Assembly (NCBI RefSeq): GCF_025264625.1
Contig: NZ_CP093313.1
Coordinates: 3,038,001-3,102,000, forward strand
Reading direction: 5' to 3'
Origin: Occallatibacter riparius
Lineage (GTDB): Bacteria > Acidobacteriota > Terriglobia > Terriglobales > Acidobacteriaceae
Length of the DNA stretch: 64,000 bases
Position 1 is the stretch's first letter, and every line of letters begins with the position of its first letter. Shown here piece after piece: positions 51,038 to 58,759 of the stretch. The notes under the pieces were generated by a model that saw nothing but the letters and a program-made list of their open reading frames with translations, had not been told where the DNA came from and ran no database searches. The position numbers were made by a program, and so were the translations under genes.

Positions 51038-53830
51038 ATGCCCCACGACCTTCCGAAAGCTTACGATCCCACTGCCATTGAAGACCACTGGGCCGAATAC
51101 TGGGTCCGGGAGAACCTGTTTGCGCAGCCGACGCCCGAGGCAGGCGATGTGGAGGAGGCGCGCGAATCCCAATTCTCGATTTTGCTGCCGCCGCCGAATG
51201 TGACGGGGCGGCTGCACATGGGCCACATGCTCAACCAGACGGAGATGGATATCCTGACGCGCTGGCGGAGGATGAGCGGCCGGCGTGCGCTGTGGCTTCC
51301 GGGGACGGATCATGCGGGCATTGCCACGCAGATGATGGTCGAAAGACAACTGACGTCGGAGGGGTCGTCGCGGCAGGCGCTGGGACGCGAGAAGTTTGTG
51401 GAGCGCGTGTGGGAGTGGAGGCGGCACTACGGCGGGGCGATCCTGGAGCAGATGAAGAGGCTCGGGGCGTCGGTCGACTGGAGCCGCGAGTACTTCACGA
51501 TGGACGAGCGGCTGAGCGTGGCGGTGCGCGAGGCGTTCGTCAAGCTGTGGGAGCAGGGGCTCATCTATCGCGGGGCGTACATCGTGAACTGGTGCCCGCG
51601 GTGCCAGACGGCGATCAGCGATCTCGAGGTTGTCTACGACGAGCACAAGGGACACCTGTGGGAGATTCGCTACCCGGTGCATGGCGATGATGGGCGCGAG
51701 ACGGGCGAGTATCTGACGATTGCAACGACGCGGCCGGAGACGATGCTGGGCGATGTGGCGGTGGCGATTCATCCCGAGGATGAGCGCTACAAGCATCTGC
51801 ACGGACGGAAGCTGCGGCTGCCGTTAATGGACCGCGAGATTCCGATTGTGCTGGATGACTATGTGAGCCGCGACTTTGGGACGGGCGCGGTGAAGGTGAC
51901 TCCGGCGCACGATCCGAATGACTTTGCTATTGGCGAGCGGCACAATCTGCCGTCGATCAACGTGATGGACGCGGAGGCGCGCATCAACGAGAACGGCGGC
52001 GCTTATGCCGGCCTCGATCGCTATGCCGCGCGTAAGAAGATTGTGGAGGACCTGGAAGCGCAGGGGCTGCTGGCAGGCGTGAAGGATCACGTGCACAACG
52101 TGGGGCACTGCGATCGCTGCAAGACGGTTGTAGAGCCGCGGCTTTCGACGCAATGGTTCATCAAGATTCAGCCGCTGGCTGATAAGGCGATTGCGGCGGT
52201 GAAGCCCGATGCGAACGGGAACAAGGCCATTCGGTTTGTGCCGGAGATGTATGAGAAGACGTACCTGAACTGGATGGAGAACATCCACGACTGGTGCATC
52301 TCGCGGCAGTTGTGGTGGGGGCATCGGATTCCGGCATGGCATTGTGCGACGTGCCACAAGATCACGGTGGCGCGGGTGGATCCGGATAAGTGCGGGCATT
52401 GCGGATCGGCGGAGATTACGCAGGAAACCGATGTGCTGGATACGTGGTTCTCGTCGGGGCTGCTGCCGGTGAGCGTGTTCGGGTGGCCAAATATCATGGC
52501 GGAGACGAGGGCCGACTTCGACACGTTCTATCCCACTTCGCTGCTGGTGACAGGATTCGACATTCTGTTCTTCTGGGTGGCGCGGATGATCATGCTGGGG
52601 TGCTGGTTCTCGAGCGACGTTCCGATGGCGGATGGCTCGCCGCGGCCGGCTGCGGAGACGGTGCCGTTCCGCGAGGTTTACATCCATGCCCTGGTGCGCG
52701 ATGCGAACCGCGAGAAGATGTCGAAGACCAAGGGGAACGTGATCGATCCGATTGAGATTGTGAGCCAGTACGGCACGGATGCGGTGCGGTTCACGCTGGC
52801 GAGCATGGCGTCGCCGGGGACGGATATCGCGTTCAATGTGGCGCGGACGGAAGGGTATCGCGCGTTTGCCAACAAGATATGGAACGCGGCGCGGTTCATT
52901 TTTATGAATGTGGATCGGGCCGCGGAGATGGGCATTCACGTCGACCGGTCGGGGTTCGGCATCATGCCAGTGGAAGCGCCGGATGCGCCGCTCGAAGCGC
53001 GGTGGATTGTCTCGGAGTTGCATGCGACTGCGGCGAAGGTGAATGAGGCGCTCGAGGATTATCGGTTTGACGAGGCTGCGAGCACGATCTACCAGTTCTT
53101 CTGGGGCAGCTTCTGCGACTGGTACCTGGAGATTGTGAAGCTGCGGCTGGACTTCAGCGAGACGGCCCATAAGTTCGCGACAAAGGAAGCACTGACGACG
53201 CTGGTGACAGTGTTTGAGGCGGCGCTGCGGCTGCTGTCGCCTTTCATGCCGTTCCTGACGGAAGAGCTGTGGCATGCGGTGTATGACGGCGCGCCGCCGG
53301 CGAAGTCGATTGCGTTGACGCGGTTTCCACAGGCGGCACCGGCGGGCGCGGACAGCGATGCGGAAGAGCAGATGGCGCTGCTGCAGAGCCTGATTGTTGA
53401 AGTGCGCGCGCTGCGCAAGGAGATCGGCGTGGAGGAGAAGGCGGCAGCCGCGATTGAGCTGCGCGCCGACGCGCTGACGCACAGGGCGGCGGAGAAGAAT
53501 GCGGCGATTGTGGAGAAGCTGGCACGGGTGAGCGAGATCCGGTTTGTGCATGCGGTTACGGCAGGGTTGTCGAAGCATCACACGGCGAACTTTGATGTGG
53601 GCGTTGTTTACGAGCGCACCATTGATGTGGCGGCTGAGCGGGAACGCTTGACAAGGGATATTGCGAAGTATGAAAAAGGCGTGGCGGCGGCCGAGGGGAA
53701 GCTGAGGAATGAAGGATTCATGTCGAAGGCGCCGGCGCATATTGTGGAAGGTTTGAAGAAGCAGGAGGCGGAGACGCGGCTGTTGCTGGAGAAGGCGCGG
53801 GAGGCGTTGAGGAATTTGCCGCCGGAGTGA
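51038..53830 (+). CDS. valS: valyl-tRNA synthetase
   Basis: 930 aa from ATG 51038. Class I signatures: PPPNVTGRLHMGHML (HIGH-type) and REKMSKTKGNV (KMSKS). The CP1 editing domain is present (TIATTRPETMLGDVAVA; GTGAVKVTPAHDPNDF). Zinc-like Cys clusters CPRC, CDRC and CATC/CGHC are visible. The C-terminal arm is a coiled coil (about residues 860-930). It charges tRNA-Val with valine. R4/R3 repeats start 4 bp after the stop. Confidence 0.97.
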   Translation: MPHDLPKAYDPTAIEDHWAEYWVRENLFAQPTPEAGDVEEARESQFSILLPPPNVTGRLHMGHMLNQTEMDILTRWRRMSGRRALWLPGTDHAGIATQMMVERQLTSEGSSRQALGREKFVERVWEWRRHYGGAILEQMKRLGASVDWSREYFTMDERLSVAVREAFVKLWEQGLIYRGAYIVNWCPRCQTAISDLEVVYDEHKGHLWEIRYPVHGDDGRETGEYLTIATTRPETMLGDVAVAIHPEDERYKHLHGRKLRLPLMDREIPIVLDDYVSRDFGTGAVKVTPAHDPNDFAIGERHNLPSINVMDAEARINENGGAYAGLDRYAARKKIVEDLEAQGLLAGVKDHVHNVGHCDRCKTVVEPRLSTQWFIKIQPLADKAIAAVKPDANGNKAIRFVPEMYEKTYLNWMENIHDWCISRQLWWGHRIPAWHCATCHKITVARVDPDKCGHCGSAEITQETDVLDTWFSSGLLPVSVFGWPNIMAETRADFDTFYPTSLLVTGFDILFFWVARMIMLGCWFSSDVPMADGSPRPAAETVPFREVYIHALVRDANREKMSKTKGNVIDPIEIVSQYGTDAVRFTLASMASPGTDIAFNVARTEGYRAFANKIWNAARFIFMNVDRAAEMGIHVDRSGFGIMPVEAPDAPLEARWIVSELHATAAKVNEALEDYRFDEAASTIYQFFWGSFCDWYLEIVKLRLDFSETAHKFATKEALTTLVTVFEAALRLLSPFMPFLTEELWHAVYDGAPPAKSIALTRFPQAAPAGADSDAEEQMALLQSLIVEVRALRKEIGVEEKAAAAIELRADALTHRAAEKNAAIVEKLARVSEIRFVHAVTAGLSKHHTANFDVGVVYERTIDVAAERERLTRDIAKYEKGVAAAEGKLRNEGFMSKAPAHIVEGLKKQEAETRLLLEKAREALRNLPPE

Positions 53831-53833
53831 TTG

Positions 53834-54053
53834 GAACAGCAGATTCCCTTCGGGAATGACAGAAAGAAATGCAAGTGCAAGAGCAACCGCAGATCCTTCG
53901 CTTCGCTCTGGATGACAGCGTTTTGGGTGAGGTGCTCTGATGAGTGATCAAACAGCGGGTTCTTCGCTGCGCTCAGAATGACAGAGTCTTTTGGATGCGC
54001 GGGATGTTTGGATGGAACAGCAGATTCCCTTAGGGAATGACAGAAAGAAAAGC
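53834..54053 (+). repeat. R4-R3-R3-R4 repeat cluster
   Basis: R4 (53834-53868), R3 (53885-53921, GATCC variant), R3 (53951-53987, GGTTC variant) and R4 (54013-54053) fill the gap between valS and nadC. The two R4 copies match over about 33 bases (GGAACAGCAGATTCCCTT ... GGGAATGACAGAAAGAAA). Confidence 0.85.
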
Positions 54054-54081
54054 AACGGCAACTGAGAACTGAACACCGCCT

Positions 54082-54966
54082 ATGGATTGGAAGAGCCAAC
54101 GCATTGACGCATTGCTGGAGCAGGCACTGGTGGAAGACCAGGCGGCCAGCGATAGCACGACTAACGTGACCATCGACCCCGATCTGCGCGCCGCGGCATC
54201 GATACTTGCGCGCGAGGACCTGGTGGTTTCAGGCTTGGGCGCGGTGTCGCGCTTCTTTGAGATTTTTGCGCGACTGGATAAGCGGGCGCAGGCGCAGACG
54301 CGGTTCGAGGTGGTGAGCCACCCGGAGATTTTTGACGGCGTGCGCGCGAAGAAGGGGCAGGTGCTGGCGGTGATCCGGCATAATGCGCGCGTGCTGCTGA
54401 GCTGCGAGAGGGTGATTCTTAACCTGATGCAGCATCTGAGCGGGATTGCGACCAATACGCGGCGGTATGTGGACGCGATTCAGGGCACGCATGCGCGGGT
54501 GCTGGATACGCGGAAGACCGTGCCGGGGCTGCGGGCGCTGGAGAAGTATGCGGTGCTGTGCGGCGGCGGGACGAATCACCGGCTGGACCTGGCGAGCGGG
54601 ATATTGATCAAGAACAACCACATCTCGCTGGGCGGTGGATTGCGGACGGCGCTGGAACATGCGCTGGAGCGGCGCAAGGCGGGGCAGCGGGTGCAGGTGG
54701 AGGTTCGCAGCGCGCATGACCTGGAAGAGGCGCTGGAGGGCGGTGCGGAGGCCGTTCTGCTGGATAACATGACGCCGCGCGAGGTGAAGGACTCCGTGGT
54801 TCGCATCAAGCAGGAGACGCGCTGGATTCCCACGGAGGCCTCGGGCGGGATTGTGCTCGAGAATATTCGCGAGTATGCGGAGACGGGTGTGGACTTCATC
54901 AGCGTGGGTGCACTGACGCACTCGGCGCGCGCAGTGGATATTTCGATGAGCATCGCGGCGGAGTAG
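54082..54966 (+). CDS. nadC: nicotinate-nucleotide pyrophosphorylase (carboxylating)
   Basis: 294 aa. QPRTase motifs: SERVILNLMQHLSGIAT-like segment (CERVILNLMQHLSGIATNTR), DTRKTVPGLRALEKYAV, GGGTNHRLDLASGILIKNNH in two parts, and EASGGI near the end. It converts quinolinate and PRPP to nicotinate mononucleotide, CO2 and PPi. With nadB at 41121 it serves de novo NAD synthesis. It leads a tight + strand run nadC-birA-coaX-unknown-rlmD. No ribosome site before the ATG. Confidence 0.96.
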   Translation: MDWKSQRIDALLEQALVEDQAASDSTTNVTIDPDLRAAASILAREDLVVSGLGAVSRFFEIFARLDKRAQAQTRFEVVSHPEIFDGVRAKKGQVLAVIRHNARVLLSCERVILNLMQHLSGIATNTRRYVDAIQGTHARVLDTRKTVPGLRALEKYAVLCGGGTNHRLDLASGILIKNNHISLGGGLRTALEHALERRKAGQRVQVEVRSAHDLEEALEGGAEAVLLDNMTPREVKDSVVRIKQETRWIPTEASGGIVLENIREYAETGVDFISVGALTHSARAVDISMSIAAE

Positions 54967-54972
54967 CGGCGC

Positions 54973-55749
54973 GTGTACGAGCTGGTTTCTCTCGAGTCAG
55001 CGCTGGCGGGCACGGTCTTCGCGGGCAAGCTGCACTATCTACCATCAACAGGTTCGACGAACAGCGATGCCATGACGGCTGCGCGGAATGGCGCGCCGCA
55101 TGGGTCGGTCTGGTTTGCCGATGAGCAGACGGCGGGGCGCGGGCGCGGCGATCACGCGTGGCACTCGGCTGTGGCGCAGGGGCTTTATGTAAGCGTGCTG
55201 CTGCGGCTCCCAATTGCTCCGGCGGATATGCCGCTGCTGCCGCTGGCGGCGGGGCTTGCTGCGGCCGATGCGGTGAGGGCGGCGAGCGGGTTGAGTGTTG
55301 ATTTGCGATGGCCGAACGATCTGCTGATTGGAGAGCGCAAAGCTGGCGGGATTCTGGTCGAGTCGCAGGCAGGCTTTGCGGTGGTGGGGATCGGGATCAA
55401 TGTGCATCAGCAGAGTTTTGCGGCGGACCTGGCGACACCGGGGACTTCGCTGGATCTGGAGTCGGGACGGTGGATCGATCGGCAGCCGCTGCTGATTGCC
55501 TTGTTGGAGGCGCTGGAGCGCGAGGCGCGCGGGCTACTGGACGCTGCGGCGGTGCGCGGAATTCCGGAACGCGTGGCGAGGGCTTCGACCTGGGTGAAGG
55601 GCAAAGAGGTCGAGGTGCATGGGCCGCAGGAGTGTACGGGCGTGACTGATGGGCTGGATGAGCATGGGTTTCTGATTGTGAGGACCGCGACAGGTGTGGT
55701 GCAGGTGCAGACGGGCGGGATCAGAGTGGCTGCCACGCGCAACGGATGA
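54973..55749 (+). CDS. birA: biotin-[acetyl-CoA-carboxylase] ligase
   Basis: 258 aa from GTG 54973, 6 bp after nadC; GGAG lies 10 nt upstream. Catalytic segments: STGSTNSDAM, ADEQTAGRGRGDHAWHS (GRGRR-like adenylate loop), LRWPNDLLIGERKAGGILVE. A small C-terminal SH3-like domain is present. It attaches biotin to carboxyl-carrier protein. There is no N-terminal winged helix, so it is a mono-functional ligase, not a biotin-operon repressor. Confidence 0.94.
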   Translation: MYELVSLESALAGTVFAGKLHYLPSTGSTNSDAMTAARNGAPHGSVWFADEQTAGRGRGDHAWHSAVAQGLYVSVLLRLPIAPADMPLLPLAAGLAAADAVRAASGLSVDLRWPNDLLIGERKAGGILVESQAGFAVVGIGINVHQQSFAADLATPGTSLDLESGRWIDRQPLLIALLEALEREARGLLDAAAVRGIPERVARASTWVKGKEVEVHGPQECTGVTDGLDEHGFLIVRTATGVVQVQTGGIRVAATRNG

Positions 55750-55763
55750 GGATTCCGCCAATT

Positions 55764-55769
55764 TACAAT
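55764..55769 (+). promoter_or_regulatory. -10 box of coaX, leaderless start
   Basis: TACAAT (within ATTTACAATC) ends 7 nt before the coaX ATG at 55777, so transcription would begin at or next to the A of ATG. No Shine-Dalgarno lies before this ATG. The same string precedes aroC. Confidence 0.55.
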
Positions 55770-55776
55770 CGAAGCG

Positions 55777-56622
55777 ATGCTACTCGCGCTTGACGTTGGA
55801 AATACGAATACTGTGCTGGGGCTTTACCGGCTGGATGTTCCTGTGCGCGCGCCGGGGGCTTCGTCTGCTTCGCAGTCTGAGGGCGAGCGCGAGCTTGTGG
55901 CGCACTGGCGCGTGACGACGCATCGCACGCAGACTTCGGATGAGTACGGCGTGCTGTTTGTGAATTTGTTCAACATGCACGGGCTGGCAGTGGACCAGGT
56001 GCACCACATCATCATCTCGAGTGTGGTGCCGCCGGTGGAGAGCACGCTGCGGCGGGTGTGCGAGAAGTATTTCCATCTGCAACCGATTTTTGTGGAGCCA
56101 GGCATCAAGACGGGGATGCCGGTGCTGGTGGATAATCCCGCGGAGCTGGGCGCGGACCGGTTGGTGAATGCGATTGCCGCGTATGAGCGCTACGGCGGGC
56201 CGTGCATCGTGGTGGATTTCGGGACGGCGACGACGTTCGATGTGATCAGTGCGAAGGGCGAGTACCTGGGCGGCGCGATTTCGCCGGGGCTGGGGATCAG
56301 CGCGGATGCTTTGTTTGCGCGCGCGGCGCGGCTGGGGCGCGTGGACATCAAGCGGCCGCAGAAGGTGATTGGGACGAACACCGTTACGCATCTGCAGAGC
56401 GGGTTGTACTACGGGTATATCGGGCTGGTGGATGGGATTCTGGAGCGCATGATCAAGGAGATTGGAACGGATGTGCGCGTGATCTCGACGGGTGGCCTGG
56501 CGCGGCAGATCAGCGCGGACTCGCGGTATATTGCGCAGATTGACGATATGCTGACGCTGGATGGATTGCGGATTCTGTTTGAGCGGAATCGCGCGGCGCG
56601 GCCGCGGGCGCGCGCGCACTGA
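55777..56622 (+). CDS. coaX: type III pantothenate kinase
   Basis: 281 aa. ASKHA kinase of CoaX type: DVGNTNTVLGLY (phosphate loop), SSVVPPVES, NPAELGADRLVNAIAAYERY, VVDFGTATTFDVIS, GGAISPGLGISADALF. It phosphorylates pantothenate, the first step of CoA synthesis, typically in dimers needing a monovalent cation. A roughly 18-residue insert (PVRAPGASSASQSEGE) lengthens the first hairpin compared with standard family members. It starts 27 bp after birA. Confidence 0.95.
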   Translation: MLLALDVGNTNTVLGLYRLDVPVRAPGASSASQSEGERELVAHWRVTTHRTQTSDEYGVLFVNLFNMHGLAVDQVHHIIISSVVPPVESTLRRVCEKYFHLQPIFVEPGIKTGMPVLVDNPAELGADRLVNAIAAYERYGGPCIVVDFGTATTFDVISAKGEYLGGAISPGLGISADALFARAARLGRVDIKRPQKVIGTNTVTHLQSGLYYGYIGLVDGILERMIKEIGTDVRVISTGGLARQISADSRYIAQIDDMLTLDGLRILFERNRAARPRARAH

Positions 56623-56630
56623 GGCGCGCT

Positions 56631-57344
56631 GTGCAGAATTATTTCAATTACTTTACGGAGATCGAGGAGCGCTTTCAGCAGAGGCGCGGGTCGCTGCTGC
56701 TGTTGTCGACGCTGGACTGGGCGCTGATTGAGATGTGGCGCGATGCGGGGCTGCCGCTGGAGGCGGTGCTGCGCGGGATCGATGCGGCGTTCGATAAGTA
56801 TGAGGCGCGGCAGCACAAGGGGCACAAGCGGAAGATCAACGGGCTGGCGTGGTGCGCTCAGGCGGTGATGGAAACCGCGGAAGAGATGCGCGAAGCGGCG
56901 GCGGGTGCGTCGACCGAAACGAAGTACACCGGCACGGACGAGACGGGTTTCGAGCACGAGCGGGTGGCGGCGCATCTCGATGCGGCGGCTGCGGCGCTGG
57001 ATGGGGCCACTGTCGCGACGGGTGTGTGCGCGGCGACGGCGGCGCGGCTGCGCGAGATTGCCGGCGAGGTGAGGGCAGCCGATGCGAAGAAGCCGCTGGA
57101 GACCGAGGCGCTGGAACGCAATCTCACGGTGCTGGAAGAGAAGCTGTTTGCGGCGTTGACGACGGCTGCTCCGGAGGATTTGCTGGTGGGGCTGAAGGAG
57201 CATGCGGCGCGCGAACTGGCGCCGTATCGCAGCCGTATGGGCGCGGTGCAACTGCGGCAGGTGGAGCACCAGTTTGTGCAGAAGCAGTTGCTGGCGCACT
57301 ATAACCTTCCGCGACTGAGTTTGTTTTATATGAGCCAGGAATGA
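56631..57344 (+). CDS. unknown helical protein
   Basis: 237 aa from GTG 56631 (GAGGCG just upstream), 8 bp after coaX. The N-terminus (NYFNYFTEIEERFQQRRGSL, then LLLSTLDWALIEMWRDAGLP) and a basic KGHKRKINGLAWC stretch suggest a nucleic-acid-associated or structural role. The middle is alanine-rich helix; the end is HYNLPRLSLFYMSQE. No signal peptide, no membrane segment, no known family. Its stop overlaps the rlmD start (ATGA), implying translational coupling with an rRNA-modifying enzyme. Confidence 0.75.
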   Translation: MQNYFNYFTEIEERFQQRRGSLLLLSTLDWALIEMWRDAGLPLEAVLRGIDAAFDKYEARQHKGHKRKINGLAWCAQAVMETAEEMREAAAGASTETKYTGTDETGFEHERVAAHLDAAAAALDGATVATGVCAATAARLREIAGEVRAADAKKPLETEALERNLTVLEEKLFAALTTAAPEDLLVGLKEHAARELAPYRSRMGAVQLRQVEHQFVQKQLLAHYNLPRLSLFYMSQE

Positions 57345-58723
57345 AGGGACGCCAGGAGAGGAAGTCGCAACGGAAGCTTCGCACCCCGGTCCCCAAGGGC
57401 GAGGGACCGGGGGCACCCGCGAGGACATCCGAGGTGGAGGTGGTGACGATAGAGAAGCCTGTGTATGGCGGGAGCTTTCTTGCGCGCGTGGAGGGGAAGG
57501 CCGTGTTTGTTCCCATGACGCTGCCGGGCGAACAGGCGCGGGTGCGCATCACGGAGGACAAGGACAAGCGCGGATACGCGAAGGCCGAGGTGGAGCAGTT
57601 GATTGCGGCGGCGCCGGAGCGGATCAAGGCGCGGTGCCCGCATTTTGGGCCGTGCGGCGGATGCAATTATCAACACACCGGGTACGAGAATCAGATTGCG
57701 TTCAAGAAGGAGATTCTGCGCGAGACGCTGGAACGCGCGGGCGTGACTGCGCCGGATGAGATAGGTGTGCTGGCCGCGGAGCCTTGGGAGTATCGCAATC
57801 GCATTCGCGTGGGGTTTGATGCGGAGGGACGGCCGGGGTACCGGTCGCGGCGGTCGCATGATTTGATCGCTATCGCCGAGTGCCCGATCAGCGCTCCTCT
57901 GCTGGTGCGGGCGGCGATGGGTGCGGGCGAGGTTCTGGCGCGCGTGCCGGCGAACCTGCGGCCGCACGAGGTGCTGCTGTTCTGCAACGCGGAGGAGCGG
58001 GAGCTGCTGGCGACTTTCTTTGTGAAGGAAGGGGCGCAGCTCAAGCTGGAGCCGATTGCGGCGACGTTGCGGGAGCGTGTTGTAGAGCTTGCGGGCGCGG
58101 AACTGGCGACGGGAGGAAGGCCGGGGCATCCGCCGCGAACGATGGCGCGATGGGGCTCGGGCTCGCTGACGTATCGGGTGGGGGCGCAGGATTATCGCGT
58201 GGATCACGGCGCGTTCTTCCAGGTGAACCGGTGGCTGATTGATGGGATGGTGGAGCGCGTGACTGCCGGGCAGCAGGGCATGCTGGCGTGGGATTTGTTC
58301 GCCGGTGTGGGGCTGTTTGCGCGGCAGCTTGCGAATGGGTTCGACAAGGTGGTGGCGGTGGAGTCTGCGCCGATGTCGACCGAGGCGCTGAAGGCGAATC
58401 TGGCGGGGACGACAGGTGAGGCTGTGGCGGCGTCGACGCTGGATTTTCTGCGCGAGAACGCGCGAGGCGTGCGGCCGGATTTGATTGTGGTTGATCCGCC
58501 GCGGACCGGGCTGGGCGAGGAGATCAACACGCTGCTCAACGCAGTGGGCGCGCCGGCGCTGGTGTATGTGTCGTGCGATCCGGCGACGCTGGCGCGGGAT
58601 TTACGCGCGCTGATTGCGGGTGGGTATGCGCTGGAGCGAGTGACGATGACGGATTTGTTTCCGCAGACGTTTCATCTGGAGACGATTGCGGTACTGCGGG
58701 GCCCGGCACTGCGGCAAGGCTGA
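57341..58723 (+). CDS. rlmD: 23S rRNA (uracil-C5)-methyltransferase RlmD/RumA
   Basis: 460 aa. TRAM domain (about residues 30-90), [4Fe-4S] ligands C99, C105, C108 and C181 (RCPHFGPCGGC; AECPIS), SAM motif WDLFAGVGLFA, and catalytic Cys in YVSCDPATLARDL. The family methylates U1939 of 23S rRNA (some members methylate other U sites or tRNA). Residues 15-26 (TPVPKGEGPGAP) are encoded by a dispersed GGTCCC hairpin repeat (57384-57418) in the N-terminal linker. It overlaps the preceding gene by 4 bp. Confidence 0.93.
   Translation: MKGRQERKSQRKLRTPVPKGEGPGAPARTSEVEVVTIEKPVYGGSFLARVEGKAVFVPMTLPGEQARVRITEDKDKRGYAKAEVEQLIAAAPERIKARCPHFGPCGGCNYQHTGYENQIAFKKEILRETLERAGVTAPDEIGVLAAEPWEYRNRIRVGFDAEGRPGYRSRRSHDLIAIAECPISAPLLVRAAMGAGEVLARVPANLRPHEVLLFCNAEERELLATFFVKEGAQLKLEPIAATLRERVVELAGAELATGGRPGHPPRTMARWGSGSLTYRVGAQDYRVDHGAFFQVNRWLIDGMVERVTAGQQGMLAWDLFAGVGLFARQLANGFDKVVAVESAPMSTEALKANLAGTTGEAVAASTLDFLRENARGVRPDLIVVDPPRTGLGEEINTLLNAVGAPALVYVSCDPATLARDLRALIAGGYALERVTMTDLFPQTFHLETIAVLRGPALRQG
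57384..57418 (+). repeat. GGTCCC hairpin repeat inside rlmD
   Basis: CCCCGGTCCC (57384-57393) ... GGGACCGGGG (57403-57412) + GCACCC. Same arms and trailing GCACCC as the intergenic copy at 44992-45026; loop sequences differ. Confidence 0.8.
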
Positions 58724-58759
58724 TTTCCTGCTATAGTTCCCCTTCAATCGCAGATGTAG

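Noticed and set aside
51824..53740. 638-residue open frame antisense to valS, and similar long frames antisense to ppk1 (17621-19450), the BamD-like gene (46595-48499) and emrB copy 2 (62154-63722)
   Set aside because: High-GC coding sequence creates long open antisense frames. Their translations are Arg/His/Pro- or Glu/Asp/Gly-rich with no motifs or ribosome sites.
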